From Streptomyces sp. SID12488 (GTDB taxonomy: Bacteria > Actinomycetota > Actinomycetes > Streptomycetales > Streptomycetaceae): a stretch of 64,000 bases of DNA. Made by a program: the position numbers and the translations under genes. Below, piece by piece: positions 16,402 to 24,292 of the stretch. Location: the NCBI RefSeq assembly GCF_010548275.1, contig NZ_JAAGLT010000009.1:186001-250000 (forward strand), given 5' to 3'. How positions within the stretch are numbered: position 1 is the stretch's first letter; every line of letters begins with the position of its first letter. The notes below the pieces were generated by a model, which searched no databases, was not told the origin of the DNA, and was given only the letters and a program-made list of their open reading frames with translations.

Positions 16402-16533
16402 TTATAGACTCTTCCGTGACGGGCCGAGGAGCCGCACGAGTCGTGCAGCGCTCTTCGGCCCGATCCGTGTAGGGAACTTGGCCGCCTGCCGCTCGACAGC
16501 CCGAGCCCACTGCTCGCTATGGCGTCTCGTCAC
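16402..16533 (-). CDS. Possible 43-residue protein coupled to rep
   Basis: The GTG at 16533 overlaps the rep stop codon (GTGA). It codes a basic 43-residue peptide starting MTRRHSEQWARAVERQ with a TAA stop. Codon use suits the host and the coupling is typical of real genes. The same bases also hold an imperfect hairpin (16421-16432 with 16450-16461), so the stretch could be a terminator for the HTH gene instead. No family recognised. Confidence 0.45.
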   Translation of the reverse strand: MTRRHSEQWARAVERQAAKFPTRIGPKSAARLVRLLGPSRKSL

Positions 16534-18010
16534 CGGCGTACCTCACGCTCTTCGCGTGCGACCTCGCGGTTTGTGGCGAGGTCTTCGGCGATGCCAGCCG
16601 CGATTAGAGCCGCGCCGGGGGTGTGACCCGAGCCGACATAACGCCAGTTGACGTCCGTGATCGTGCCGGGGATGCCGCTGCGGCCGACGTGGTGGGCGCG
16701 TTGGGCGCGCAGCGCGGCGTAGGTGGTGGAGTAGGCGCGGGATTTGGTGAGGATGTGGCCGCGGTAGCCGAGGGTGTGGGCCCAGGCTCGGAGGCGGAGC
16801 GGCTCGTACTCGGGGAGGCCGCCGAGGCGCCAGCACGCCCACATGAGGGTTCGGACGTGCTCGGTGACGGGTGCGGAGGCGATGTCGCCCCAGGTGGTGA
16901 TGGGGTGGTCGGTGCCGGCGCCTGTCTCGCTCGCGCCTTTGGTGACGTACTTGGCGACGTACGCGGCCACGGCGTCATCGTCGGGTCCGTCGCCGTCGGT
17001 GTGCAGTTGCCGGGCGTCGACCTGGACGCCCCAGCGCAGGGCCAGTTCGCCCACGGCCGGGCTGTATGGGGTGCGGACCAGGACGCGTCGGGCGGAGGCG
17101 CGTACGGCGTCGATGAGGAGTTGCGCCGTGCCCCAGGGCGGGGGTTGGTCGTCGGGTCCGTTCGGGCCGTCGAGGCGGACGACGGCGTGCACGTGGACGG
17201 CCGCGCGTTTCTGGTATTCGGCGACGCGGGCGAAGGAGAGCCGGGCGTGGTCGGCGAAGTGGGACTGGACGAGGCCTGCCGAGGTGGCGAGGCGGCGGCG
17301 GACGTCTATGACGAACCGGTCCCACAGCTTGGAGGCGTGCGCGTGCCACAGCACGTGGCCGGTGTAGTCGTAGCAGTCGGCGCACAGGGGTTGGCCGATG
17401 ACAGGAGCGTCCGGGGCGTGGACGGCGCCGCAGCCGAGGGGACGACCGTGTGCGCAGGTTCCGCCGTCGCGACGGGGGCGGCAACGGCCTTCCCCGGCAC
17501 GGTGGACGGGTCCGAAGGAGGGCGCGGTGAGGGTGATGAAGAGTCGGGGGCGGTTGCGGATGGTGGTGGGGATGTTCTTGCCGCCAAGGAGGCCCGCGCG
17601 GACGAGGTGGTAGGTGTCGCCCGCGTGCAGTCGTGAGCAGGGGGCGCAGACAGTCACGCGTCGGTTGCGGCAGCGGACGGAGAGGCGTTCGCCGGGTTCG
17701 GTACGGGTGTCGTAGTGGCGGAGGATCTCGCCGGTTGTCGCGTCCAGAGTCGTTGTCGACCCGGACAGGTGGACGGGGTGGGTGCAGCCGCCGGTTGCGG
17801 TGATCTGCTCCAGCCAGCGGGCGAATTGGGGGTGTTGGGCGATGTGGAGTGCGTCTCGGTCTGTTTCGGGGAGTTGGCGCAGGCGCGCCGTGCGGTCGAG
17901 GACGGCGCGCCTGTCGGCCGGGGTGATGTGTTCCGGGGTGATGGTGGTGACCTTCCGGGGTGAGCCGCCGCAGCGGCACGGATGAGGATGGATGGCGCGG
18001 TGTGGGTCAT
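16530..18010 (-). CDS. rep: Rolling-circle replication initiator (RepSA-like), apparent frameshift
   Basis: The main frame (16530-17951) codes about 474 codons of a RepSA-type initiator: a Cys pair in GGCTHPVHL, TTTLDATTGEILRHYDT, VCAPCSRLHAGDTYHL, the HUH metal motif in VHVHAVVRLDG, and the nicking-Tyr region AAYVAKYVTKG. No ATG or GTG opens this frame upstream of the GTG at 17657, which lies inside the conserved domain. An ATG at 18010 with a GGAG site opens the next frame (MTHTAPSILIRAAAAA). A shift of -1 at about 17951-17958 (CCGGAAGG) joins the two. This could be a sequence error, a mutation or recoding. Rep would nick the double-strand origin for element replication during transfer. Confidence 0.8.
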
Positions 18011-18048
18011 GGGGATCACTCCTTGTGCGGTCGGCGGGGTGGTGAGGT

Positions 18049-18162
18049 TCAGCGGATGGTTCCGGTGCCCCGGCAGACGCGGCAGCGGCGTAGTCGTCCG
18101 GTCCAGGTCTTGCGTGCTCCGTCGCCCTTGCAGACGGTGCATCTCACGCGGCGCATAGGCAT
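18049..18162 (-). CDS. 37-residue zinc-finger-like protein (two CxxC motifs)
   Basis: Very small basic protein with C-T-V-C-K-G-D-G and C-R-V-C-R-G-T-G repeats, the CxxCxGxG signature of DnaJ-type zinc fingers. An AAGGGA site lies about 8 bases before ATG 18162. It sits between spdB-like and rep genes, in the same direction. Similar tiny CxxC proteins are common in Streptomyces mobile elements next to tra and rep genes; the role is unknown. Confidence 0.65.
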   Translation of the reverse strand: MPMRRVRCTVCKGDGARKTWTGRLRRCRVCRGTGTIR

Positions 18163-18186
18163 GGCGTACGTCCCTTTCTGCTGTGT

Positions 18187-18384
18187 CTAGAAGTGGGAGA
18201 AGCCGCTGAGGACCCAGGTGACGAAGCCGTTGATGGTGAGGCTGACGGGGGTCTGGCCGAGGTAGAGGCCGAACAGGGCGATGCAGACGGCTTCCCAGGC
18301 GCGGACGTCGCGGGAGCGGACGAGGAGGAAGGTGATGATCCCGAAGACCACGACGAGGGACACGGCGGCACCTGTGCTGATCAT
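18187..18384 (-). CDS. SpdB-like small membrane protein (intramycelial spread)
   Basis: 65 residues with two hydrophobic helices (about 5-22 and 32-60) and an RSRDVRAWE turn between them. The ATG overlaps the traSA stop (ATGA), so it is translationally coupled. Small membrane proteins at this spot in AICEs and Streptomyces plasmids are Spd proteins that help spread the element between hyphal compartments. The assignment is by position and topology only. Confidence 0.6.
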   Translation of the reverse strand: MISTGAAVSLVVVFGIITFLLVRSRDVRAWEAVCIALFGLYLGQTPVSLTINGFVTWVLSGFSHF

Positions 18385-19685
18385 TGGGAGTCTCCTTCGA
18401 GAGCGGTGAGAGCGCGGGTGACGGTGGGCAGTTCGGGCACCAGGCCCGCGTGCTTACGGGTGATCGCGATGGCTTCTTGGGTGGGGGTGAGGTGGGAGCG
18501 GGCGCGGTTCCAGCCGCCGTCAGGACCCGTACAGACGGCCACGCCCTGTTCCTGGGCGGTGATCGACTGAGCTATGGCCACGGCGTCTTTGTTGAGGTCG
18601 CCGAGGATCATTTCGGCGGTGCCGGGGTCGTTGACCCGGTGGCAGATGCGTCCGCCGAGCTGTGCCCGCAGTGCGGTGACGCCGGGGCCGAGGTCGGAGC
18701 CGACTCGCTGTCCGGCGACGACGAGGTGGATGCCGAGCGCGGCCCCGAGTTGCGCCAGTCGCAGGAGGAGGGTGGAGCACTGTTCGGCTTCTGCTTTGCT
18801 CTCGCGTCTGCCGTCGGACAGGTAGAGTTCCGCGATCTCGTCGACGATCACCACGACTGGTACGGGCCGGAATCTGACGGGCAGTTCCCAGATGGAGCGG
18901 GCGCCGGCCGTGCGGCAGACGCTCATCCGGTCCTGCATGTCGACCACCAGCGCGGCGAGCACCGCGACCGCCTCACGGCGGGAGGTCGCCAGTGCGCTGA
19001 GCCGGTCGGTGAACAGGCCGAGTTCCATGCCGCCCTTGCAGTCGATGCCGACCAGGGCGACGTGCTGCGGGGCGAGTTGGGTGATCAGCCGCGCCAGCAG
19101 GGTGGACTTGCCCGACCGGGTGGCCCCGGCGATCAGCCAGTGCGGCACCACCAGAAGATCCATCACCCACGCGCCCCCGCTCTCCAACACCCCGATCAGT
19201 GCGGACAGGAGTGCCGGCGGGGCGGTAGCGAGGCCGGGGCGTTGCAGCGGATCGGTGGCCGTTGCCGTCAGCAGCGCCAGCCCCCGTTCCGGTGAGGTGA
19301 CCCGGACCGCGTGGACCTTCCATGCGTGTACGAGGGCATCGGCCGCCTTGAGGTACATGGCGGGGGTCTGGCCCGCGTGCAGCCGCACGATCACGCTCAG
19401 CCCGGCACGCGTCGGGCGGGGGAACGAGATCTTCGGTGCGACCGGCCGCAGTGGATCGCCCTTGACGACCAGGTCACCGAGGAGCCCTCGCGAAGGACGG
19501 CGGGACACGGCGAGGTCGGTGAGCATCGCGATCTTGCGCCAGGTGAACACCACCCGCCATGCAGCGGCCGGGTATCCGGCGAGGTACCAGTGCCAGACCG
19601 GGCAGTGACGCCGCAGCAGATCACCGCCGCCGAGCACCCAGACGAGAAGGGCCAGCCCGAGGGTGAGGGCGATGATGCCGGTCAT
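18381..19685 (-). CDS. traSA: TraSA/TraB-type FtsK-like DNA translocase
   Basis: 434 residues: two N-terminal membrane helices (about 3-20 and 30-50), a middle domain, then the FtsK/SpoIIIE motor with Walker A GATRSGKST (187-195), Walker B VVIVDEIAEL (278-287) and a late GGRICHRVNDPGTAEMILGD block. Such proteins form hexamers that move double-stranded DNA between mycelia through clt sites, unlike relaxase-based conjugation. The start ATG 19685 shares a base with the upstream gene's stop. The longer frame upstream is a shadow of that gene. Confidence 0.92.
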   Translation of the reverse strand: MTGIIALTLGLALLVWVLGGGDLLRRHCPVWHWYLAGYPAAAWRVVFTWRKIAMLTDLAVSRRPSRGLLGDLVVKGDPLRPVAPKISFPRPTRAGLSVIVRLHAGQTPAMYLKAADALVHAWKVHAVRVTSPERGLALLTATATDPLQRPGLATAPPALLSALIGVLESGGAWVMDLLVVPHWLIAGATRSGKSTLLARLITQLAPQHVALVGIDCKGGMELGLFTDRLSALATSRREAVAVLAALVVDMQDRMSVCRTAGARSIWELPVRFRPVPVVVIVDEIAELYLSDGRRESKAEAEQCSTLLLRLAQLGAALGIHLVVAGQRVGSDLGPGVTALRAQLGGRICHRVNDPGTAEMILGDLNKDAVAIAQSITAQEQGVAVCTGPDGGWNRARSHLTPTQEAIAITRKHAGLVPELPTVTRALTALEGDSQ

Positions 19686-20023
19686 CACGCGCCACCGGCC
19701 TTTAAGGCGCCGGTGATGGGGGTGATGGCGTCGGCGCGGAAGCTGACGCCGTGCCGGTCGCCCATCGCCCACATGAACGCGGTGAGCCCGGTGACCTTGA
19801 GGATCATGCCTTCCTCGATGCCTTTGGGTTCGCCGGTGACGGCGATCTCGATGACGGAGATGCGCCGCCGGTCCTGGCGCACGGTGACGGCGACGGTGTA
19901 GACGAGGTTGCCGTCCCGGTCCTTCTTGATCTCCTGTGTCTCCTGGTTGCTGATCTTTGCTTCGGGGGCGATGGCGCAGCGCAGTACGCCGAGCCGCCCG
20001 GTGTCCACGGGAATGGACTGCAT
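19685..20023 (-). CDS. SCO3933-family regulatory protein (element regulator)
   Basis: 112-residue beta-rich protein with the pattern I associate with the SCO3933 regulatory family of Streptomyces AICEs: an IPVDTGRL start, DRDGNLVYTVAVTV, then ILKVTGLTAFMWAMGDRHGVSFRADAITP. GGAGG lies 8 bases before ATG 20023. It is the first gene of the tra-spd-rep transcript and the probable target of the GntR repressor whose operator-like repeats lie just upstream. In pSAM2 the gene at this position (pra) activates replication, integration and excision, so a similar role is possible. Confidence 0.65.
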   Translation of the reverse strand: MQSIPVDTGRLGVLRCAIAPEAKISNQETQEIKKDRDGNLVYTVAVTVRQDRRRISVIEIAVTGEPKGIEEGMILKVTGLTAFMWAMGDRHGVSFRADAITPITGALKAGGA

Positions 20024-20071
20024 GCCTGTGGCCTCCTGGCCGATTGGGGACGCCTGACATATTCAGACGTC

Positions 20072-20145
20072 ACTTGTCCTTACGAGTGATGACTATGAAG
20101 TGTTGTACGGCGGGGATGCAAGTACTTATGCTGACGAGTGATGTC
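20072..20145. promoter_or_regulatory. Two direct operator-like repeats between the transfer operon and gntR
   Basis: ACTTGTCC..ACGAGTGATG at 20072-20093 and ACTTATGC..ACGAGTGATG at 20124-20145 are 22-base near copies with 52-base spacing, about five helix turns. They fill the divergent promoter gap, as expected for binding by the KorSA-like GntR protein encoded next door. Confidence 0.65.
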
Positions 20146-20187
20146 GCGCGTGCGACGTGACTACGACCTGAACCCGGAGATGCCGCC

Positions 20188-20967
20188 ATGTCGGAGATCC
20201 AGCGCCCCGGAGCCCTCTACCAGCAGGTGGCCGCCGCCATCCGGGAAGCGATCCTGTCGGGTGAGTTCGCGCCCGATGCCCTGCTTCCGTCCGAGGCGCA
20301 GCTCATGGCCCGCTACGGCGTATCGCGCCCCACCGTCCGCAATGCGATTGCCGCCCTGCGAGCGGAAGGCCTGGTCGACGTCCGCCACGGCAAAGGCAGC
20401 TTCGTCCGCTCCGCCGGACAGCCCGCCCTCACTCTCGAACGCCGCATCACCCGCACCGCCGACGGCACGTTCGTGATGCCAGGCGGCGACGTGTGGGACG
20501 AGGCTGAAGAGCCGAGCACCTACCGCACCCGCACCACGAAGGACACCGGCCGACTCCTCCAACTCGGTGCGGAAGAAGCTCTGTTCGGATGCGACCGTCT
20601 CCTGATCGACCCAAGTTCCGGGACACGCGCCATGCACCGCACGCTGATCCCCTTCACGACCGCCGAAGGCATCCCGGTGCTCGCCGAGGAGCCGTCCACG
20701 CGACCGGCAGCGATCTACGGTCTGCTCACCCAGGACGGGCACAAGCTGACGTGGTCCGAGACGGTCCGCGCCCGCATGCCGCTTCCCGACGAGCGGACTA
20801 CGCTCCGCCTGCCGGACGCGACCCCGGTCCTGCACCTGGCCCGTGTCACGCACTCCGCCGACGGCCGCCCGCTGATCCTCGAAGAGCTGCGCACCGGGGC
20901 GGACCGTGCCGAACTCGCCTACCGGATCACCGCCGACAAGCAGCCCACCCGACGCGCCCGCGCCTGA
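20188..20967 (+). CDS. GntR/HutC-family repressor (KorSA-like)
   Basis: 259 residues. An N-terminal GntR winged helix (about 8-72; ALYQQVAAAIREAILSGEF, LPSEAQLMARYGVSRPTVRNAI, HGKGSFV) is followed by a UTRA ligand domain (about 95-245). In AICEs and tra plasmids a GntR protein (KorSA, TraR) holds transfer and replication genes off. It is divergent from the SCO3933-type gene with two repeat operators between, consistent with that job. The effector is unknown. Confidence 0.88.
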   Translation: MSEIQRPGALYQQVAAAIREAILSGEFAPDALLPSEAQLMARYGVSRPTVRNAIAALRAEGLVDVRHGKGSFVRSAGQPALTLERRITRTADGTFVMPGGDVWDEAEEPSTYRTRTTKDTGRLLQLGAEEALFGCDRLLIDPSSGTRAMHRTLIPFTTAEGIPVLAEEPSTRPAAIYGLLTQDGHKLTWSETVRARMPLPDERTTLRLPDATPVLHLARVTHSADGRPLILEELRTGADRAELAYRITADKQPTRRARA

Positions 20968-21008
20968 GCGACAACGGCCATCGGTCGAAACAGCCTTCAC
21001 TTCCTCAA

Positions 21009-21056
21009 GGGCGCGCCTGCGGCGCGCCGGGGCGCCCGGCCGCCCCGGCCGGGCGT
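21009..21056. terminator. Very GC-rich stem-loops after gntR
   Basis: GGCGCGCC (21010-21017) pairs with GGCGCGCC (21021-21028), followed by CCCGGCCG / CGGCCGGG-type arms. These lie 40 bases past the gntR stop and could terminate it. No T-run follows. Confidence 0.4.
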
Positions 21057-21195
21057 GCGGCGTGGCCGCCGATCCCGTCCAGGCGCCAGCCGCCCCACAC
21101 CGCAGCACGCCAGGGGAGTTGAGGCGCCGACCGGCAGTGGTGGGCCGGGGCGTGGTGGGCTGGTGGTCGACGGCCTCCGAGACTTTAGGCAGCCA

Positions 21196-21305
21196 CCATG
21201 GGGCGAGCCTCGAAGAACAGGGGGCCGATCGGGCTATTGCGGGCAGCTCCAAGGACTGCCCGATCCGCTGGCGAGCGTAAGGCCCCCTGTTCACTCGCCC
21301 CATGG
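21196..21305. other. 110-bp nested hairpin: candidate single-strand origin (sti) or clt
   Basis: Outer arms CCATGGGGCGAG (21196-21207) / CTCGCCCCATGG (21294-21305), middle arms GAACAGGGGGCC (21215-21226) / GGCCCCCTGTTC (21281-21292), and an inner stem GGGCAG (21241-21246) / CTGCCC (21256-21261). That is 24 perfectly paired bases apart from short bulges. No gene overlaps it. A Rep of the HUH type implies single-stranded intermediates, so a folded second-strand origin (sti-like) or the cis locus for TraSA transfer is the natural reading; an RNA gene is possible. Confidence 0.55.
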
Positions 21306-21374
21306 CAGCTCCCGCCCAAAGTCTCTGCGGCCGGCGACGTGCCCACCCGCACCACTCACCAGCGAGAACGCTCC

Positions 21375-21665
21375 TCATGCCACACCGTCGCCAGGGTGCG
21401 ACTCCAGGAGCCAAGCAAGCCGCTCCACCGCGTCCGGCCAGCCCGTCACCCGGACCACGCCGCGCCCGTCCTCATTCGTCGAGGCGACAGCCCGCACCTC
21501 CGACAGCTCGAACCCGGCACCGAGGAACGCCCGGTTTAAGCGGTCGGCAGACTCTCGCGCGACCCGCCACGCCGCCAGGTAGTCGACGCCAGGCACCCAG
21601 AGCCCGAAGTCCGCACTGGAGTCATCGATGCCGTCGCTCAGCCAGTTCTCGCCAGCGCCAGTCAT
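21375..21665 (-). CDS. Element-borne hypothetical protein, 96 residues
   Basis: Acidic soluble protein, MTGAGENWLSDGIDD to WLLESHPGDGVA, with WVPGVDYLAAWRVARESADRLNRAFLGAG in the middle. ATG 21665 has an AGAGGTGG site; an in-frame GTG at 21674 adds three residues. I have a weak memory of similar proteins in Streptomyces integrated elements but cannot name a domain. It stands alone between the nested hairpin and two terminator-like hairpins. Confidence 0.6.
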   Translation of the reverse strand: MTGAGENWLSDGIDDSSADFGLWVPGVDYLAAWRVARESADRLNRAFLGAGFELSEVRAVASTNEDGRGVVRVTGWPDAVERLAWLLESHPGDGVA

Positions 21666-21738
21666 TGTGTCCACCTCTGTCCTGGTCCAGGTAACTGATC
21701 GTCAACTCTCTTTGGTCCAGGGCGGATGCACAGCACAA

Positions 21739-21822
21739 CGACCCCGGTACCATCAGGCACCGGGGGTCGCTGTACTCCCTTCCGGACCACCCCAGTTGCT
21801 TCCAGGCGCGGGGGTGGTCCGG
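21739..21822. terminator. Two strong hairpins in a 320-bp gap
   Basis: CGACCCCGGT / ACCGGGGGTCG (21739-21769) and CCGGACCACCCC (21782-21793) / GGGGTGGTCCGG (21811-21822). The second is followed by TCTTGCGTTTT on the plus strand. They lie between two minus-strand genes, so the first could end the HATPase transcript. Nothing else is clear in 21,666-21,984. Confidence 0.5.
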
Positions 21823-21984
21823 TCTTGCGTTTTCGGTTGTGAAGCGCGGCCCCTTGCTACTCGGGTGGGGAACCCGATGACCCAAGCCAAGAGGCCGCGC
21901 CCCGTACGCCGGAGGGATGACCCTCCAGCCCCCGGACCGTCACCCGCTCCCGAGAGAGCAAACGAGGACGTGACGGCCCGAAGA

Positions 21985-22554
21985 TCACCACAACGGCTTG
22001 CCCCCGGCGCCGTCGGTAAGGTCGAGACGGGCCCACACGGTCTTTCCGCCCTTGTCTTCCGGCGTCCACCAGACCGAGGTGGCCAGCCGCTGAACGATCA
22101 GCAGCCCCCGCCCGCTGTCAGGCAGCACAGCCTCAGACAGTTCACCAGCGAGACCAGGGGAGAACGGCTCACCCAAGGGGAGCAACGGCGGAGACGAGTC
22201 CTCATCGGTCACGCCGATGAACAGCCACTTCGGCCACAACTTGAACGCCACATCGATACGCCGCACTCCACCGGGCCTGGAAAAACAGCGCTCCGGCACA
22301 GCATGGTTGATCACGTTCCCGACCAGCTCCGACACGATCAGCCGGGCATCATCCACTACGTCATGGACCCCCGTGCTCTGAAGGAACGCACCCGTCATGT
22401 CACGCGCGAGGCGTGCGGTGTTGCCGAGTTCGGCGAAGAGCGTGAGCGTCAGGTAGTGACCACCGTCGGACAGGTTCGGCGAGATGAACCAGTGAGCGAA
22501 TGCGTCCAGCTCACTCGCGACGTGCTCACGCTTTCTGGCTTGCTTCGCGGTCAT
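21985..22554 (-). CDS. HATPase_c ATP-binding protein (anti-sigma-factor-like kinase fold)
   Basis: 189 residues with an N-box LIVSELVGNVINHA (about residues 75-88), G1-type VTDEDSSPP and G2-type GRGLLIVQRLA, followed by KTVWARL. This is the single-domain Bergerat fold seen in RsbW/SpoIIAB-like proteins, very common in Streptomyces next to XRE regulators. The divergent partner here is such a regulator with a TPR-like tail. It may act as a regulatory partner rather than a true kinase. Confidence 0.8.
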   Translation of the reverse strand: MTAKQARKREHVASELDAFAHWFISPNLSDGGHYLTLTLFAELGNTARLARDMTGAFLQSTGVHDVVDDARLIVSELVGNVINHAVPERCFSRPGGVRRIDVAFKLWPKWLFIGVTDEDSSPPLLPLGEPFSPGLAGELSEAVLPDSGRGLLIVQRLATSVWWTPEDKGGKTVWARLDLTDGAGGKPLW

Positions 22555-22731
22555 GACACAAACTCACCGTCTCCAGTCGCGTCCGCCGAGACGCTCCCGG
22601 CAGGGTGGACCGAGGATGCATCCCCTGTACCGGCTGTCGCTCCCCCCTCTTGGGGACCCCCCTCGTGGGTACACTCGCAAGACGAACGCAGAAGAGAAGA
22701 CACGTCTGGTCAATCACGATGGGGAAGTGAG

Positions 22732-24084
22732 ATGACCGAAGCAGCGCCGACACCGGCAGCCCTGCCGCCGCACGTGCTGGAACGCGCGGACGTACGGTCG
22801 GCAGTCGCCAACCACGACTTCGGCGAAGTCTTCAGACTCGCCCGACTGCACGGCAAGATCAGTTACGCCAAGATCGCCGAAGCCGTCGGCTACAAGCGCG
22901 AGCACATCGGCCTCATGGCCCGACCGGAGACCGACGGCAAGGGCACACGCCCACGGATCACCCAGCACCGCAAGATCCTCGAAGTGGTGGACGGGCTACG
23001 CATCCCCGGCCCCCTTGCAGGACTCGCCCCACGTCCGTGGGAGCTGGCCCGAAGCGCCAGTGTCTCCGTGCCGCAGGACCCGAGCACCTTGATCACAGAG
23101 GCTGGCGCAGGACTCTGGGACATCGCCGAGCTACTACGGCGAACGGAGATGTCCAATATCAACAGCGCAGCCCTGGAGTCGATCGAGCAGGGCATTGATC
23201 AACTGGCCCGGGCTTATCCGTATGCAGATGCCGACTACCTGCACGAGCGCACCCGCAACGGCTTGCAGTACGTCACCAAGCAGCTCGAAGGCCGGACGAC
23301 GCTGCGCCAGCACCGGGAACTCCTGGTCGACGCAGGCTGGCTCTTCCTGCTGAACGCGTGCGTGCAGTACGACCGGGGTCAGCGGGAGGCCGCCAACCTC
23401 AGCAAGGCCGCCGCCCTGCGGATCGGCGACGAGGCCGGCCACGGCGAGATCAAAGCATGGGCGTTCGAGATTGACGCGTGGTTCGCCCTCACGCAAAGCC
23501 GCTGGCCAGACATGCTTGATGCAGTCGAAGCAGGGCACATTGCCGATCAGACGCACTCCGTCGGCGTGCAGTTGTACGCCCACAAGGCCCGCGCAGCCGC
23601 ACGCATGGGAGACGCCCGCCTGGTCCGTGACTCCCTGGACGCCGGACGCGCCCGCCTGGACCGGCTACCCCGCCCGGATCACCCCGAACATCACTTCATA
23701 ATCGACCCGGACAAGTGGGACTTCTACGAGATGGACGCCTACCGCCTCCTCGGAGACGACGAACGCGCCGCCACCCACGCCCGCTCAGTCATCCGCATCA
23801 GCACTGGCCCCGACGGAACCGAGATCTCCCCCATGCGCGCCGCAGAGGCCCGCCTCACACTCGGAGTCGCCGCCGCCCGAACCGGCGACATAGAAGAAGC
23901 CGTCGCTATGGGCACCACGGCGCTCGAAGCCGACCGCAAGTCGCTGCCGTCCCTGCTTTTAGTCGCTGACGAGCTGGACAAGGAACTTCGTTCCAGATAC
24001 CCCCGCGAGGCCTCAACACTCCACTTCCATGAGCAGGTCACGGCCATCAAACGAGGCACAGCCAGGCCCGAACTGCCGTTCTGA
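22732..24084 (+). CDS. XRE-like regulator with TPR-like C-terminal domain
   Basis: 450 residues. An N-terminal HTH region (about 25-80; LARLHGKISYAKIAEAVGYKREHIGLMAR) is followed by a long all-helical part (about 115-440) with TPR-like pairs such as LRQHRELLVDAGWLFLLNA and AAEARLTLGVAAARTGDIEEAV. GGGGAAG lies just before ATG 22732. The fold resembles Streptomyces regulators that sense peptides or partners through TPRs. It is paired divergently with the HATPase gene. Longer upstream frames run antisense to that gene and are rejected. Confidence 0.8.
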   Translation: MTEAAPTPAALPPHVLERADVRSAVANHDFGEVFRLARLHGKISYAKIAEAVGYKREHIGLMARPETDGKGTRPRITQHRKILEVVDGLRIPGPLAGLAPRPWELARSASVSVPQDPSTLITEAGAGLWDIAELLRRTEMSNINSAALESIEQGIDQLARAYPYADADYLHERTRNGLQYVTKQLEGRTTLRQHRELLVDAGWLFLLNACVQYDRGQREAANLSKAAALRIGDEAGHGEIKAWAFEIDAWFALTQSRWPDMLDAVEAGHIADQTHSVGVQLYAHKARAAARMGDARLVRDSLDAGRARLDRLPRPDHPEHHFIIDPDKWDFYEMDAYRLLGDDERAATHARSVIRISTGPDGTEISPMRAAEARLTLGVAAARTGDIEEAVAMGTTALEADRKSLPSLLLVADELDKELRSRYPREASTLHFHEQVTAIKRGTARPELPF

Positions 24085-24292
24085 GCACTATCGCCTACGG
24101 GTCAAGTCCCGCTATGGGCGGGAACTGGGCTCGGCTGTCGACAGTAGCCCAAGGCTACGATGCCCGCTCAGAGGACTCCAAAGTGTCGAAATCAAGGTAA
24201 TTTCCTGAAATCGCTGCAAGGCGCCAGAAGGTCCTTATAGGATCACTCTCCTGTCAGGTGACCGGATCGGCATGCGGTGGAGCTGGGGAAAA

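Noticed and set aside
16623-17636. 337-residue plus-strand frame opposite rep
   Set aside because: Gly/Val/Ala/Asp-rich shadow; the minus strand carries clear Rep motifs.
19686-20060. N-terminal extension of the TraSA frame
   Set aside because: Arg/His-rich and overlapping the SCO3933-type gene, which has a good ribosome site.
21622-21885. 88-residue minus-strand frame in the terminator gap
   Set aside because: It runs through two strong hairpins and has no ribosome site or family.
21628-22731. Long plus-strand extension of the XRE-TPR gene
   Set aside because: Antisense to the HATPase gene; the start at 22,732 gives the expected HTH N-terminus.
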